The position numbers and the translations under genes are program-made. This document shows positions 35,519-44,600 of a stretch of 47,639 nucleotides of DNA, in pieces (position 1 is the first letter of the stretch; the number at the start of each line of letters is the position of its first letter). The DNA is from Nanobdellota archaeon (lineage in GTDB: Archaea; Nanobdellota; Nanobdellia; Parvarchaeales; Parvarchaeaceae), in the NCBI GenBank assembly GCA_021797085.1, contig JAKAAG010000006.1, forward strand, positions 1-47,639. The letters run 5' to 3'. The notes beneath the pieces are model-generated. The model ran no database searches. It was not told where the DNA came from and saw nothing but the letters and a program-made list of their open reading frames with translations.

Positions 35519-37000
35519 ATGGTGCTTAAAATAAACAGGAAAGGTCAAGCAGCTGCAGGGGGAAGTCCTTCTCCAACTCCGCCTACACCTCCAACTCCAC
35601 CTCCTCCTTCAAGTCCAAAACCAAATTCTAGTTCGAAGTATGGCAAAAAAGGAAGGAACGTGTGCGACATCTGCGGGCTACACTTTAAAACTAAGGCACA
35701 ACTGTATCAGCATCAGATAGCTGAGCACGGAGTATCAGCCGATTTTATAAGGCTTGAGCAAGAGGAAAAGCAAAAGAACAGGTTATTCGATACTACATCT
35801 GCAAAAAGGAGCATAAAGAGAAACTCTGTTCTTTTCGCACCAATAATTGTTTTGTTAGTCATAGTTGTTATCTATTTCATATTTATTGCACCAACAAACG
35901 TGGGCATAGTCTACACTGAAGTTACATACGGCTCTATTTTCTCAAAGATAGGCGGGTTGATCTCGTCAGGTATTTCATCGATTTCAACCTTTATTGCAGA
36001 AGTGCAAAATCCAAATCTTCTTGTTACGCAGCCCCAAGTCACTGCAGTGAATTCAACTCCAACATTTTTATCCTTTCTTACTTTTAGTTATCCCCCCAAT
36101 CAGCAGGTAGTTCTCACAACGAATCCACAACAAGGCAGCATTCTTTACTCTGTATACAACAATGGAAACGTTCCATTGGGGCCAGATACCTCCAATAACT
36201 TAGAAGTAAATATCTCATGTGGAAGCACAGTTTCACCAGGCGCGGCAAAGTACTGTCAGGACTTGCTATCAAAATTTATAAGCCCTCCAGAAACGCAAAG
36301 CTCACCACCTGCAATAAAAGATTCGAGTTTAGTTGGCATACTGGCACAGGGCGAAACCAAAGAGAATATTACCAATTTTGAATTATCCTGTCCTCCTTCT
36401 TCAGACAAGCTTACTTTTCCTTTGTCCATGTCTTTCCTTGCAAATTTTCTGATTAAGAATTACACTGCAGCAGTTATACTTCCAATAGAATTTATGTCGG
36501 ATTCTTTCCAATCACAACTTGTATCTTCTTCTCAGGCACTTGTACCAGCAGAGCCTTCATTTAATTTTTACTCCGCAGGGCCAGTACAGATTGAAGTTTA
36601 TACTGTAGTAAAGCAGCCGGTAATAACAAAGATAGATTCGGTTCCTTTGGAGGTAACTTTAAAGAACAACGGCAACTATCCTTATGAAATAAATAATGTG
36701 TCTCTGTACATAAGTAAGGATTTCTATCCTTCCAATCCATCTACAAGTTACTGGAACTGCGTGACTGCAAATCCTGTTCAAATGCAAGGTTTTCAATTTC
36801 CAGGATCAAATTATTGGGACTGTTACATAAGCAACAGCAAGGTATTAAGCTCAGGTTCAACATTCTATCTGGATTTGAACCCTGTGAACTCTTTGAATGG
36901 CATGCATTTCAATACTATGACTGTAATAGGCTACGTAAACTATAACTACAATGAAACTTTGAACATGCCTGTGGTAATATCAAATCAGGCATGCAGTTAA
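35519..37000 (+). CDS. C2H2 zinc finger + single TM + large ectodomain protein
   Basis: Pro-rich N-term, 'CDICGLHFKTKAQLYQHQIAEH' (Cx2Cx12Hx4H), TM 'SVLFAPIIVLLVIVVIYFIFIA', about 370-aa ectodomain. Confidence 0.8.
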   Translation: MVLKINRKGQAAAGGSPSPTPPTPPTPPPPSSPKPNSSSKYGKKGRNVCDICGLHFKTKAQLYQHQIAEHGVSADFIRLEQEEKQKNRLFDTTSAKRSIKRNSVLFAPIIVLLVIVVIYFIFIAPTNVGIVYTEVTYGSIFSKIGGLISSGISSISTFIAEVQNPNLLVTQPQVTAVNSTPTFLSFLTFSYPPNQQVVLTTNPQQGSILYSVYNNGNVPLGPDTSNNLEVNISCGSTVSPGAAKYCQDLLSKFISPPETQSSPPAIKDSSLVGILAQGETKENITNFELSCPPSSDKLTFPLSMSFLANFLIKNYTAAVILPIEFMSDSFQSQLVSSSQALVPAEPSFNFYSAGPVQIEVYTVVKQPVITKIDSVPLEVTLKNNGNYPYEINNVSLYISKDFYPSNPSTSYWNCVTANPVQMQGFQFPGSNYWDCYISNSKVLSSGSTFYLDLNPVNSLNGMHFNTMTVIGYVNYNYNETLNMPVVISNQACS

Positions 37001-37001
37001 T

Positions 37002-37997
37002 ATGATGAATAAAAAAGGAGCGAATGGAAGCGGAATTGCAGCGGGAGTAATTGTACTTGTTATTATAGTAATATTATTTCTATACGGCCCGTACCTTCTT
37101 AACAGTCTTGGTTTTTCTCCTGTTCCAACTGCCACGTCATTAAATCATACCGTTGCGGTTGGAGTGATTTCAGTTAACGCCCCCGCAAAAGTTTCTCCTT
37201 CCTCAACATTTGGTGCGACGTTCTTGGTTGCAAACAACCTAAACGGAAAAGCAGCCTCTAATATTTATTTCTGTCTTGATAATCTGGGCCTTTTTACCAT
37301 CCTTTCAAGTCCGGAAACTTCTTCTCCTAACCCTAATGGCAATGCAATAACCAGCGGAAGGTGCGTAAGCATTCCTTCGCTTGCAACCGGTGATATCCTA
37401 TCTGAAGGGTTTACATTTTCGGCTCCACCTGCAAATGCTTATGGGAACATACAATACTCGCAGAATCTAGGTTATTACCTTAATTTTTCCTATGTTGCTA
37501 CTGCATCCCAGCAGCTCGAATTTGTTTCTCAGAGTGCGAGCACAAATGGCAATTATCCTGCGCCGGTGACACAGCCCTCTGATGTCACAGCAGGGCCCAT
37601 TTATTTCTCCTCCTCTTCATCACAGCCTGTTGTTTATGGCCAAGATATAGAATTAGGGCTATCACTTAACAATGTCGGTAGTGGGGTACCAATAGGAAAT
37701 ACTCAAATAAACATCATATTAAACAGTTCTATAATAAATATAACAGATGCAAGCGCTTTAGGTTTTACAGTTAAGCAGTTCTCGAATGGAACTGCCATGT
37801 TTTCAAAAACGATTGTTATAGGCCCAACTGGCGCTTCTATAGAGCTGCCGATATCCTTGAGTACAAGCGAGTTCAGTAAGCTGTCTGGATCAAGTATACC
37901 TTACATCCAGGCTAATATGCATTTTAGCGTTTCATATTCTTATGAGGAAGAAGGCTATTTCCCAGTAGGGCTATACATAGAACCTTATTCAACTTAA
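37002..37997 (+). CDS. surface protein with short prepilin-like N-terminus and TM anchor
   Basis: 'MMNKKGANGSGIAAGVIVLVIIVILFLYGPYL' followed by beta-rich ectodomain. Confidence 0.7.
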   Translation: MMNKKGANGSGIAAGVIVLVIIVILFLYGPYLLNSLGFSPVPTATSLNHTVAVGVISVNAPAKVSPSSTFGATFLVANNLNGKAASNIYFCLDNLGLFTILSSPETSSPNPNGNAITSGRCVSIPSLATGDILSEGFTFSAPPANAYGNIQYSQNLGYYLNFSYVATASQQLEFVSQSASTNGNYPAPVTQPSDVTAGPIYFSSSSSQPVVYGQDIELGLSLNNVGSGVPIGNTQINIILNSSIINITDASALGFTVKQFSNGTAMFSKTIVIGPTGASIELPISLSTSEFSKLSGSSIPYIQANMHFSVSYSYEEEGYFPVGLYIEPYST

Positions 37998-38038
37998 ACG
38001 GTTAAACGTTTTTATAGTTAATTAACTATTATTATTTT

Positions 38039-38971
38039 ATGAATAGATTGGGTGCAAGCGGAGTTGCAATTGCAGGAGTGTTAATAGTTGTCATCATACT
38101 AATTGTTGTATTGTATAGCTTTAATAGCGGTGCTTTAAAGCTTGGCAAATCTAGTACAAGTACCCCAAGCACTTTTAGCATATCCGCATATTCTAATGTT
38201 TCGCAGCTTTATTCCGGTAAGTCATCCCCGCTTTATGTAACCTTGTTTAATCCATTTAACCAATCTTTAACCGCAAGTCTTCAAGTCCTTACTGCCCCCC
38301 CTGTTTCAATTGTGCCCGGATCAAAATCCATTTCTGTTCCTGCTAGCATGAAAACTCCTTCAACAATTCTTTTTAACACTTCATGCACAAGTTCAAGCGG
38401 GTCAGTTATACCTTATTTTGCATTAGAAGTACAGAATTTTTGGCAGAACTTAACAACTTCAGTAATCACGTACCCTTACGGAACAAAATCCGGTTTGATA
38501 CCCCAGTCTATATACTCTAATTCAAATTCCGGTTTTATGACTCTGTCAGCTTTACCTGCATCGGTTGAGACTCAGATCCCATCAGGTTCTCTATCTACAA
38601 CAATCACTTTAGATGTCTCTCCTAATTATGATTCAGGAAACTATAAGTCTGGCGCCCCTTACACGGCTATCTCCAACAATAATCCAAATGACTACATTAA
38701 AACAATAAGCTTGTATATAGACAATACGACAGGAGGGATTGCAAGCGCATTTGTTTATTACAACGGTCAGAATTATCCATTCTCGGTTTCGGGCAAAACT
38801 CTCTCTTTGACTCTTCATAACGTGAACCTTCAGTTGATATCGGCAGGTTCTGGCTTACCTATTGAGATAACTGTTACTGATGACAACGCAAGTTCACAGA
38901 ATACAATAGCAATAGATACAAACTATAATTATTACGTTGCATTTACAGGCAACCAAATTTCCTGTATATAA
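38039..38971 (+). CDS. surface protein with short prepilin-like N-terminus and TM anchor
   Basis: 'MNRLGASGVAIAGVLIVVIILIVVLYSF'; ectodomain similar in layout to neighbours. Confidence 0.7.
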   Translation: MNRLGASGVAIAGVLIVVIILIVVLYSFNSGALKLGKSSTSTPSTFSISAYSNVSQLYSGKSSPLYVTLFNPFNQSLTASLQVLTAPPVSIVPGSKSISVPASMKTPSTILFNTSCTSSSGSVIPYFALEVQNFWQNLTTSVITYPYGTKSGLIPQSIYSNSNSGFMTLSALPASVETQIPSGSLSTTITLDVSPNYDSGNYKSGAPYTAISNNNPNDYIKTISLYIDNTTGGIASAFVYYNGQNYPFSVSGKTLSLTLHNVNLQLISAGSGLPIEITVTDDNASSQNTIAIDTNYNYYVAFTGNQISCI

Positions 38972-38973
38972 TC

Positions 38974-39861
38974 ATGAAAAATAAAGGGCAGTCTGGAGTT
39001 ATAATAATTGTTGTGATTATAATAATAGTCGGCGTTTTCTTTCTTTATAAGGGGGGATACCTTAATTTCAAGAGCAGCACTACAACAACGACTACGCAGA
39101 ACATAAATCCCTACTTGCCAATTTCATTTAATGTGTCTGCTGTAACTTCTTTATCACACCTGTATACTGGAGAAAGCATGGATTTCATATCGAATGTTTT
39201 TAACAATGGCAAAAGCTATTTGAATGTGACTTTATCTCCATACGGATGTTCTTTTCTACCCGTGCAGAGCAAGAGCTTTTTGATACCTCCTGATTCACCT
39301 TCCTCTTCTACTTGGACTTTTTCAAGCTCAAGTCCGACAAGTTGTTCAATAACCTTTAGCGCTTGCTTCAATGCAGTCTCCTACACAAATTATCCGCTCA
39401 CTATAGAAAACTACAATTTTAGCGGTTCAGTCCCAATATCCTCGATTACTTCTTCATCAGGTCTTCCAATAAGCTTGGGATTGGAGTTGTCTAATACTAC
39501 AATAATTGCAAGCCCAGTTCCATCAAATCAGAGCGAGTATATCGAGGGCAGTTCATTAACCTCCATAGGCTCAACTTCTAAGCTTAACTGGGTTTATATA
39601 CGCATAAAAAATGGCAAGGGGTATTTCACTTCCTCTACCGGTAGCACCTACGCTATAAACCCAAGTATAAACATCTCTTCATCAGAGTACTCACTTAATT
39701 TCCAGTATGGCAGGCTGCTTGCACCAATACAATTTTCCCTTGTAGTAAATCCTATTTCTAATTCAATTGGTTACAGTTCTGATACCTCAATAAACGTCAG
39801 TGCAGGTTATACATACTGTTTGACTTCTAATAGCATACCTATAACAATAAGTTCATCCTAA
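38974..39861 (+). CDS. surface protein with short prepilin-like N-terminus and TM anchor
   Basis: 'MKNKGQSGVIIIVVIIIIVGVFFLYKGGYL'; ectodomain alignable with 38039 product ('VSAVTSLSHLYTGES' / 'ISAYSNVSQLYSGKS'). Confidence 0.7.
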   Translation: MKNKGQSGVIIIVVIIIIVGVFFLYKGGYLNFKSSTTTTTTQNINPYLPISFNVSAVTSLSHLYTGESMDFISNVFNNGKSYLNVTLSPYGCSFLPVQSKSFLIPPDSPSSSTWTFSSSSPTSCSITFSACFNAVSYTNYPLTIENYNFSGSVPISSITSSSGLPISLGLELSNTTIIASPVPSNQSEYIEGSSLTSIGSTSKLNWVYIRIKNGKGYFTSSTGSTYAINPSINISSSEYSLNFQYGRLLAPIQFSLVVNPISNSIGYSSDTSINVSAGYTYCLTSNSIPITISSS

Positions 39862-39864
39862 GCT

Positions 39865-40599
39865 TTATAGAAGTTTTAGCGCGTCCTTCTCGTTTTCATT
39901 CAGCTCCCCAGGTATGACAAGCGAGGAGGGAGGCTTAAGGCCATTTAAATCCTTATTGTTTATATTTATGATTTTTTGGTCAACGCTGCCCATTTTTGAT
40001 ATTGCGATTACATTTTTCCAGTCTATTATTTTTATCCCTCTTTTGTTTTCTATCTCTTTAAGTATCTCAACGGCCCTTTCAGGGCTTACAAACTCTTCAT
40101 TGTTTTTTACCTCCAAGAGGACAAGAGAATGGTAATTGCATTTTATATTTTTTTCTATTACTTCAAAAAAGCTTTCTGGATGAAAATGCTCGCTGTAAAT
40201 TGGTATACTGGTAGTGCCGCCGAATTTGTAAAGTGACAACCCTGTTTCGCCCAATGCAGAGAATATACTAGAGGAATGGATTATTTGTATTTGTATATTT
40301 CTAGCTTTGCATTCCTGTATCAGTGAAAAATGGGTAGTAGCGGCAAGAGGATCACCTGGCACCAAAACAGCAATCTTTTCAGTCATGGCTTTATCTATTA
40401 TTAGATTGCTTTCCATCGTTTCTCTTCCGACAATTGCTATTTTTTTGCCGATTTCTTTTTCAAGGTTTTCAAGGAAAGTTATGTCATTTAAATTCGTATA
40501 TCTCTCAAGCAGAATTTCATCGCATTTTTTAAGTTCATCTATAGCCCTTAAAGGCAAATCATTTAAATAATATAATCCCGTACCAATTAAGTATAACAT
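39865..40599 (-). CDS. dph5: diphthine synthase
   Basis: 'MLYLIGTGLYYLNDLPLRAIDELKKCDEILLERYTN', 'VLVPGDPLAATTHFSLIQEC', 'SSSIFSALGETGLSLYKFGGTTSIP'. Confidence 0.94.
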   Translation of the reverse strand: MLYLIGTGLYYLNDLPLRAIDELKKCDEILLERYTNLNDITFLENLEKEIGKKIAIVGRETMESNLIIDKAMTEKIAVLVPGDPLAATTHFSLIQECKARNIQIQIIHSSSIFSALGETGLSLYKFGGTTSIPIYSEHFHPESFFEVIEKNIKCNYHSLVLLEVKNNEEFVSPERAVEILKEIENKRGIKIIDWKNVIAISKMGSVDQKIININNKDLNGLKPPSSLVIPGELNENEKDALKLL

Positions 40600-40609
40600 G
40601 GTATATCAA

Positions 40610-41431
40610 ATGGATTATCTGATATTTATCTTTGTACTTTTGATGTTGCTGATAGCTTCTATACAGGACTTCAGAAACAGAGAAGTACCTGATTCAATAA
40701 GCTATATCCTAATGGCAGGCACACTGCTGCTTTCATTTATTTATTCCTTAGCTTACAACACCATTTCAAATCTAATCTATATACCCATTTCCCTGCTGCT
40801 GCTTTTCGGGTTTTCCTACTTCATGTATCGCTTAGGTCAATGGGGCGGAGGGGATGTAAAATTAATGCTTGGGTTAAGCTTCGTTTTCACCTCTTTAAAC
40901 GTTTTTTCGGACAAATCCTTTATTGCATTGTTTATAAACATCCTCCTTTTTGGAGGGATTTACGGGTTAATCGGCACAATATTATTTGGATTAGTGAAAA
41001 TAAACAAACTCAAAAAGCATTTCCAAAGGTATGACGTTCCTTTTTTCATTGCATCAGCTGCCATTATAATTCTATCGGTTTTGTTGGTTCCATTCCCAAT
41101 AAACATTTTCATTGCAGTAGGCGTATTCATGATATTTTCCATCCGCTTTGTATTTTTGGTAGCAAACAACCTAATGTACATACAAGAGAAGGTTTCAAAA
41201 CTTACTGAGGGAGATTGGCTTGCAGAGTCACCAAAGGATTCAAACGGCAAAAAAATAGTGCCTGAAAGAAGCACTGGATTGACAAATGCAGACATTCAAA
41301 AGCTAAAGGAAAAAGGTATAAAAGAAGTTATAATCAAGATTGGCCTGCCTTTTGTTCCTGGCATATTCTTTGCAGTTATTATAACAGTTTTATTAGGCAA
41401 TCCGTTCCTTCAGCTTTTTTCTGCATTATAA
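40610..41431 (+). CDS. archaeal prepilin peptidase (A24 aspartic protease)
   Basis: 'ASIQDFRNREVPDSISY' and 'GQWGGGDVKLMLGLSF' catalytic Asp motifs; multi-TM. ORF track starts at 40598; ATG at 40610 (MDYLIFIF) equally plausible. Confidence 0.9.
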   Translation: MDYLIFIFVLLMLLIASIQDFRNREVPDSISYILMAGTLLLSFIYSLAYNTISNLIYIPISLLLLFGFSYFMYRLGQWGGGDVKLMLGLSFVFTSLNVFSDKSFIALFINILLFGGIYGLIGTILFGLVKINKLKKHFQRYDVPFFIASAAIIILSVLLVPFPINIFIAVGVFMIFSIRFVFLVANNLMYIQEKVSKLTEGDWLAESPKDSNGKKIVPERSTGLTNADIQKLKEKGIKEVIIKIGLPFVPGIFFAVIITVLLGNPFLQLFSAL

Positions 41432-41433
41432 AA

Positions 41434-41529
41434 TCAATCTTCTAGTAACTCTTCATCTTTCTCAATATCATAATCTTCATCAGGGTCTTCAGTTTCCCCA
41501 TCGTTTATAGAAAATTCCTTTCTTTTCAT
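41434..41529 (-). CDS. candidate acidic microprotein (31 aa)
   Basis: Read from minus strand: MKRKEFSINDGETEDPDEDYDIEKDEELLED*; TATA-like 'cttaaatataac' about 30-45 nt upstream on the minus strand. Confidence 0.45.
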   Translation of the reverse strand: MKRKEFSINDGETEDPDEDYDIEKDEELLED

Positions 41530-41635
41530 AAATACACTACAATATAGTAATATACATTGTTATATTTAAGCTTTTCATTGCTTTTTTTTAGATTAAACTT
41601 ATTTAAAATAATAAAGTTTATTAATCCTTATACAT

Positions 41636-44600
41636 ATGCAAATTAAAACTGGCAAAAAGGGACAAACAGTTGTAGAATCCTTGATGACCTATGGTTGGAT
41701 GATTGTTCTTGTAGCAGCAGTTTTAATTGTTGTTTTTCTTCTAGGGTTATTTTCTCCATTACATTTTATTTCACCTTCTTCAACAATAAGCGGATTTACA
41801 GGTGTAAAAGTAACTGCCGTAATTGCAAATTACAGTTATATGGAATTTTATCTTACAAATTCTCTTTCGGTTTCAGTCAATTTAAACAAATTCTCCTTGC
41901 TTTATAACAATACGAGGTTATCAAATGTAAGCTGCCAGTATTTGACACTATCACCAGGTCAGAATTCAATATGCTTTACAAAATTAAAGCTTGCAAACAC
42001 CCGGGACACAGTTTCATTGGGAATCACATTTGCCATTTCAAGTGTTATAAACGCTTCTTCAAATGGTACAATGTCCTTTGTTCCTACAAATATAAATCTG
42101 CCATTGCCTTCCATTATAACCGAATTCAGTGAGGAGGGCCTTCCAACTGGCTCTCAATGGTGGGTGGATTTCAAAGGTGCTAATCATACCTCTACAGGCA
42201 CTGAAATACTGTTTGCCTCCGTCCCAGGTAACTATTCCTTCATCGTTGGCAACACATCATTTAACGGCTGTACATTCACCGCTCTTCCTTCTTCTGGTTA
42301 TTCTGAAGCAGGCCTTCTAAACAATATAATATTCATTAATTCCTGTGCGGCTACCTTCATAGAGAAAGAGTTGCCCCTAGGCACAAAGTGGAAAGTAGAA
42401 TATGCGGGCGTTAATCAGTCTTCAACTACCAATTTATTGGTGTTTACAAATGAAAAAAGAGGCACATACCCATATTCAGTTAACGATTCTATAGTGGCGG
42501 GCTGTATATACCAACCTTCACCTTCCTCTGGATCTTTGGCCGTAGGGCAATACCAATATATACGTTTTCTAGGAGAATGTACAACTACATTTACTGAAAG
42601 TGGTTTGCCTTCTGGTTACAAATGGAATATGTCATTTGATGGGCTTGGAAAGGAAAATACCACAAGTAATATCTATTATTTCGGCTCTCCTGGAAATTAT
42701 TCTTATTCCATTAGCACGTTGTCTAATTCTTCTTCTTACCCTGTTTGTAGCACAACATACACTCCCTCACCTTCTTCTAATACAGTGGCGGCAGGTTCCA
42801 CGGTCTTAATTACTTTTTCAGCAGAAACAACATGTACAACTACATTTACTGAAAGTGGTTTGCCTTCTGGTTATCAATGGGATGTTACATATAATTCGAT
42901 ACCAAAATCTGCAGATGCACCTGCCGATATACCGTTTACAACAAAATCGAGCGGCAGCAGCATACCTACTTATCCATACTCCATTCCATACCTTTCAAAT
43001 TCCTCTTCGACATTGGATTGTAAAACAACATACGCCCCATCTCCATCATCTGGGTCAGCAGAAGCAGGTACTACGGTTCCGATTAGTTTTACTGATTTCA
43101 CAGTATGTATAACAACCTTTACTGAAACGGGATTAGGCTCAGGAACAGTATGGTCTGTAACTTATAATGGAAATACTAATAGTGGCACTGCACCATCAGA
43201 TATAACATTTAAAACAAATACTACTGGTGCAGGCATTCCAGCTTATTCCTATACTATAAATAAAATTGCTCCAACTACTTCTTCAACTTTAGACTGCACA
43301 ACGGCTGCTACTCCTACCCCTTCCTCCGGAACTAATTTACCCGCAGGCTCAACTGTAGCGGTTTCTTTCGCAGCAGAAACAACATGCATAACAACATTTG
43401 ATGAGTCGAACCTCCCAACCAATTATCTTTGGAATGTTACTTTTAACAACACTAAGAACTATTCTACCTCTACGAGCATGGAGTTTACGACCGTTAACTC
43501 TGGGAGCACGATACCTTCTCTGCCTTACTCCGTTCCAACTTTAACATCAACAAGTGTAGAATGGAACTTCGGTACTTCAAGTTATCAGGGGGATATATAC
43601 CAAGGGATGCCTACAGAAGCGTTTCCATCATCTTTGAGTGATTTGAACAACAATGTGGTGGCATGCGGTTCACCATATGATTCCCAAGGTTATACTGCCG
43701 TAGGTTATATGTACTTTACCTCTTCAATTACGGTAACTATAACTTCAGATGACGCTATGGCAGTTTTCTATACCCCAGTTGGGTCTAATTCCTGGACAAG
43801 TGTCTTCGGGAGTAATGCTTGGCATGGAGAAGGGGCGACACAGTATGGGCCAACAACAGTTTCAGTAACACCAGGTTGGTATGAAGTTGCAGTGGACTGG
43901 ACAAATATCTGTGGCCCAGGTATGAGTGCCTTTGAGATAAATGGTGCTTACATGTTATCTAGCCAATTTAATGTAATTGGGTGGACTCCCTCTAATGATA
44001 TACAATTATTACCCTATTCAGATGTTTCAACGGATCCTGCTAGCCCTTCAGATATTACAGTAGAGCAGACGGGTTCATGGTCTCATGAATTCAATGGTTA
44101 CTTTACGTATACTTACACACCATCACCATCCTCTAATACAGTATCGGCCGGCTCTACAAATTCAATTTCATATTCTACAAGCGGTTCATCAACAACAGAA
44201 TTCTATGAAACTAACTTACCTTCTTCAGCTTCAAGTTGGTCTGTGTCATACGATAATGGCGCAGCTAGTGGCTCAAACTCCGCAGGTTCTCCTATAACAC
44301 TTTCATTAGGCAGTCAATCATCACAGAATTCATATCCTGCAACTGCAACAGCAGACACCTCTACCGGCTTAGCATGTACTGCATCCGCTTCTGTTGAAGA
44401 AGGCACTACTTATACGTTTACAAATTGGTTGTGCAGACTACCAGTCTATATAGATAATACGCAGGGCACTGCAACGCCTGCACCCTTCCAGCAAGAGTTG
44501 ATAGTTAATTCTCAAACATACTCTCAGTACGAGGCTTCAAATCTAGATAATGTGGAGTTTACTTATGCTAATGGAACAATTATACCTTCTTGGCTTGAAT

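Noticed and set aside
42113-43400. Periodic repeats considered as a DNA-level repeat array
   Set aside because: They are protein repeats of the adhesin; nucleotide identity is high only in short conserved cores.
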